Shown in pieces: positions 4,716 to 6,479 of a stretch of 6,479 nt of DNA. Position numbers and translations under genes: made by a program. Every line of letters begins with the position of its first letter. Position 1 is the stretch's first letter. The DNA lies in assembly GCA_035501575.1 (NCBI GenBank), contig DATJVZ010000318.1, forward strand, positions 1-6,479, written 5' to 3'. Below the pieces are notes generated by a model. The model was not told the origin of the DNA. It was given only the letters and a program-made list of their open reading frames with translations, and did no database searches. This stretch comes from JAFAGX01 sp035501575. GTDB taxonomy: Bacteria; Acidobacteriota; Terriglobia; Terriglobales; Acidobacteriaceae.

Positions 4716-5648
4716 TCAGTTGTGCTCGATCGGAGGACTCCAGCGCAGTCCGACGCCGATCGTTCCGTTGTAGTATTCGCGCTTGTCCCAAATCGGGCTG
4801 CCGTAATAGAAGCCGAAGACTTCATTGGTCAGGTTCAGGCTGTAAACCACCGCCGTGAAGCCCTTGGCGAGTCACGAGCGAATTGATCGCAAGTTCTTCG
4901 TCAACCCGGAGATTCCAAGGAAATTCCCTTGATCGTCCTGTGACAACACCGTGCCCCGTGACCTCCACCGACTCCACCAGGTCCGCCCCAATGGTGTCCA
5001 GCTTGACCTGGCGCACTCCGGCTTCCGGTGAAGGAACATTGACACCGTCGATGGTTACGTTGTTGTAGTAAGGCTGCGTCCCGCGAACTTGAACGTATTT
5101 TCCCTCGCCCTCGTCGCGCTCGAGGCTGACGCCGGAAGGCGTCCGATGGCGTCGGCGACGTTGGCGTTAGGCAGGCTGGTGATGATGTCGTCCGGCATTA
5201 CCTGAAGAATATTCTCGGCCGTCCGCTCCCGATTGATGGCCTCCGCTTCGCCATGCACCGGCGCGGCCGTTACGGTGATCGAATCGGTCTGGGATGCCAC
5301 TTCCATCGCGGCATCCACGCGCGTGACTTGACCGGCTGTCACGGTCACATTTTTGGAGAAACCCGCCATTCCGACAAATGAAATCTTCAACGTGTAGCTG
5401 CCCGGAGGCAGGTCAGTCATGCTGAATTGACCGGTGTTATCGGATACAGCAGTGATCCGGAGCGGTTGGAGTTCCAAGCGCGCCCCTTGCAGGATCGCCT
5501 TGGCGGAATCCGTAACCGATCCCGTTATGCTGCCTTTACGTTCCTGTGCATCAACTGCCGTAAGCCACAGCATGCCGCACAGAGCAGATAGACAAATGGA
5601 CTGAAGACACCTGCGAATGATAGTACCCCCCTTGGCCGCACACCTCAT
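4716..5648 (-). pseudogene. Decayed TonB-dependent receptor (frameshift, barrel deletion, internal stop)
   Basis: Remains of an outer-membrane TonB-dependent receptor, normally about 900-1000 residues and here squeezed into 311 codons. From ATG 5648 the frame gives a signal peptide (IRRCLQSICLSALCGMLWLTAVDA), a carboxypeptidase-like regulatory domain (about 38-118: GSITGSVTDSAKAILQGARL, then LPPGSYTLKISFVGM), and the start of the plug (ENILQVMPDDIITSLPNANV, ADAIGRLP). At 5131-5135 one base is missing: the plug continues in the next frame as VSLERDEGEGKYVQVRGTQP, a YYNNVTIDGVNVPSPE segment and QVKLDTIGADLVESVEV. Near 4940-4962 the reading jumps back to the first frame, which gives DDQGNFLGISGLTKNLRSIR, a TGA at 4874-4872, and then the typical last strands AKGFTAVVYSLNLTNEVFGF, YYGSP and REYYNGTIGVGLRW, ending at TGA 4718-4716. 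Nearly all the 22-strand barrel is gone. No product can be a working receptor. Assembly collapse is the main alternative. Confidence 0.88.
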
Positions 5649-5658
5649 GTGGTGAGGG
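5644..5658. repeat. Short inverted repeat over the receptor start codon
   Basis: CCTCA (5644-5648) and TGAGG (5654-5658) flank a 5-base spacer, so the annotated ATG of the receptor remnant lies in a small hairpin stem. A second small palindrome, CCCTA-ATGG-TAGGG (5687-5700), lies in the same 82-base spacer. Neither is followed by a T-run in either direction. Role unknown; both are short enough to arise by chance. Confidence 0.3.
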
Positions 5659-5730
5659 TCTTAGGACTGCGACTGAACTTGATCGACCCTAATGGTAGGG
5701 AAACGATGTTAGATTGGGATGAAATTCCGG

Positions 5731-6102
5731 TTACGATTGGATGACTTTCCGACGACGGACTCGGAAATAGTAGATGGCTAGGATAGCCGCGCAAATGGCC
5801 GCGCCCGTCCAGCCCACCACGGCTTCCGGAAGGTCGGGGTAGATCAGTTTGTCGAGGTAATGGACCAGGAAGCCCTGATGGTAAGGTGTTGCGCCGGATC
5901 GGGCTTCGAGCCACTGCTCGGCCAGCGTCAAAGGGCACGGCCACGGACCGAGTTCTACGGCAATTCCCCAGACGAGCGATGCGATGTGCAGCCACGCGAG
6001 CATGGGGCGGCCGTGCGTGAGAGTCCAGCCCAGCAGAATCCACGCGATCCACAGCAAATGCAGCAGCAGAACGGCGGCTTCGAGGGCGGCGTAGATTCGC
6101 AT
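5731..6102 (-). CDS. DUF2784 family membrane protein
   Basis: A 123-residue integral membrane protein matching DUF2784, a family with no known function. Three hydrophobic segments are seen: about 5-27 (ALEAAVLLLHLLWIAWILLG), 35-52 (LAWLHIASLVWGIAVELG) and 94-112 (AVVGWTGAAICAAILAIYY), followed by a basic tail (RVRRRK) that should lie in the cytoplasm. Family hallmarks are the HxxW-type first helix, WLH...WG, the CPLT motif (56-59) with AEQWLEARSG after it, and GFLVHYLDKLIYPDLP (77-92). Length is typical. Its ATG lies one base after the TGA of the upstream acetyltransferase gene (TGATATG), so the two are almost surely cotranscribed and translationally coupled; AAGAAG in the end of that gene is a possible, distant ribosome binding site. 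Confidence 0.88.
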   Translation of the reverse strand: MRIYAALEAAVLLLHLLWIAWILLGWTLTHGRPMLAWLHIASLVWGIAVELGPWPCPLTLAEQWLEARSGATPYHQGFLVHYLDKLIYPDLPEAVVGWTGAAICAAILAIYYFRVRRRKVIQS

Positions 6103-6103
6103 A

Positions 6104-6479
6104 TCAGGTTCGCTTCTTTGGCAGCCGAAGCTCCATGACCACGGTCGCGTCCGCCGGGTCCGAATAATAGTTGGGAGTAGTTCGAATCACGCGGAATCCG
6201 AATCTCCGATTGAGCCGGATCATCGGCAGATTGCGGCTTCGCGTATTGGTGACGATTCGGGTGAAACCGTGAGAGCGGGCGTATGTGATTTCCCAGGACT
6301 TGAGCAGCGCGCCGAAGCCTTGGCCCTGGAATCCTGGGAGAATGGCGGTGCTGCTGATGTACAGCGAACCTTTCCGCCGCGGGTTCTCGCCGTCTTCGCG
6401 GATGTCCTCCTGAAAATCCACGTGCTTTTCGAAAGCACAGCAACCCACTTTCACGCCGTCAACGATCATCCAGTACGAG
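6104..6479 (-). CDS. GNAT family N-acetyltransferase, 5' end outside the window
   Basis: The C-terminal 125 codons of a GNAT-fold acetyltransferase, which moves an acetyl group from acetyl-CoA to an amine. The frame stays open to the right edge (YW precede the first methionine at 6469), so the true start lies beyond it. Counting from that methionine, beta strands 2-3 hold VDGVKVGCCAF, the acidic loop 17-28 follows, SLYISSTAILPGFQGQGFGALL (35-56) is strand 4 plus the Q-x-x-G-x-G acetyl-CoA loop (Q48-G53), and RIVTNTRSRNLPMIRLNRRF, then GFRVI (71-95) are motif B with the usual Asn and the LNRRFGF ending. The C-terminus is DATVVMELRLPKKRT. The substrate cannot be told. It is the upstream partner of the DUF2784 gene, with one base between stop and next start. 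Confidence 0.88.
   Translation of the reverse strand, partial: SYWMIVDGVKVGCCAFEKHVDFQEDIREDGENPRRKGSLYISSTAILPGFQGQGFGALLKSWEITYARSHGFTRIVTNTRSRNLPMIRLNRRFGFRVIRTTPNYYSDPADATVVMELRLPKKRT

Noticed and set aside
4822..5016. Separate small gene of 64 codons on the minus strand
   Set aside because: Its first half is receptor plug sequence displaced by the frameshift, and its second half is out-of-frame receptor C-terminus; it is part of the pseudogene.
5055..5160. Programmed ribosomal frameshift in the receptor
   Set aside because: No slippery heptamer or downstream structure was seen at the shift, and the barrel deletion and stop further on make recoding pointless.
4716..5648. Mobile element insertion as the cause of receptor decay
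   Set aside because: No transposase, terminal inverted repeats or target duplication were found; the damage is deletion and a base loss.
5645..6052. Minus-strand open frame of 135 codons over the DUF2784 gene
   Set aside because: It overlaps a full-length DUF2784 protein with good membrane segments and has no features of its own.

Overview
The window looks like a chromosomal fragment of a GC-rich, soil-type bacterium, most likely an acidobacterium of the Solibacter/Bryobacterales kind. This rests on family resemblance recalled from memory: a TonB-dependent receptor with a carboxypeptidase-like N-terminal domain, a secreted ~260-residue protein of a type I know from acidobacterial genomes, a GH29 fucosidase, and a kinesin-light-chain-type TPR protein. 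No rRNA, tRNA, CRISPR array, transposase or phage gene was seen.

Left block (1-2607, all on the minus strand). Three genes are read leftwards with gaps of 27 bases each and look like one transcription unit: a conserved secreted protein of unknown function (1828-2607), a secreted GH29 alpha-L-fucosidase (271-1800), and the first 81 codons of another exported protein that runs off the left edge (1-243). A strong GCAGGCG/CGCCTGC hairpin lies inside the first codons of the last gene and may be a dispersed palindromic repeat. The fucosidase is the only member with a clear reaction, removal of L-fucose from glycans outside the cytoplasm.

Middle block (2608-4715, plus strand). A 64-base divergent promoter region leads into a PhnZ-type HD-domain protein (2672-3235). 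This is a probable diiron oxygenase of the organophosphonate-cleaving family, and it stands here without a PhnY-like partner. A 109-base intergenic region then holds the richest regulatory signal of the window: a good extended -10 promoter, an 11-bp tandem direct repeat, a long hairpin and a clear ribosome binding site. They serve a 456-residue exported protein made almost wholly of ten 42-residue TPRs (3345-4715).

Right block (4716-6479, minus strand). Immediately abutting the TPR gene, tail to tail, is a collapsed TonB-dependent receptor (4716-5648). The signal peptide, the carboxypeptidase-like domain, half of the plug and the last barrel strands are readable, but a one-base frameshift, loss of almost the whole barrel and an internal stop have destroyed it. 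Upstream are a tightly coupled pair: a DUF2784 membrane protein (5731-6102) and a GNAT acetyltransferase cut by the right edge (6104-6479).

The observations most worth a second look are the orphan PhnZ-like oxygenase, the layered control region in front of the TPR gene, and the decayed receptor, which could be a real pseudogene or an assembly collapse. I did not find convincing evidence for a wholly new multi-gene system.
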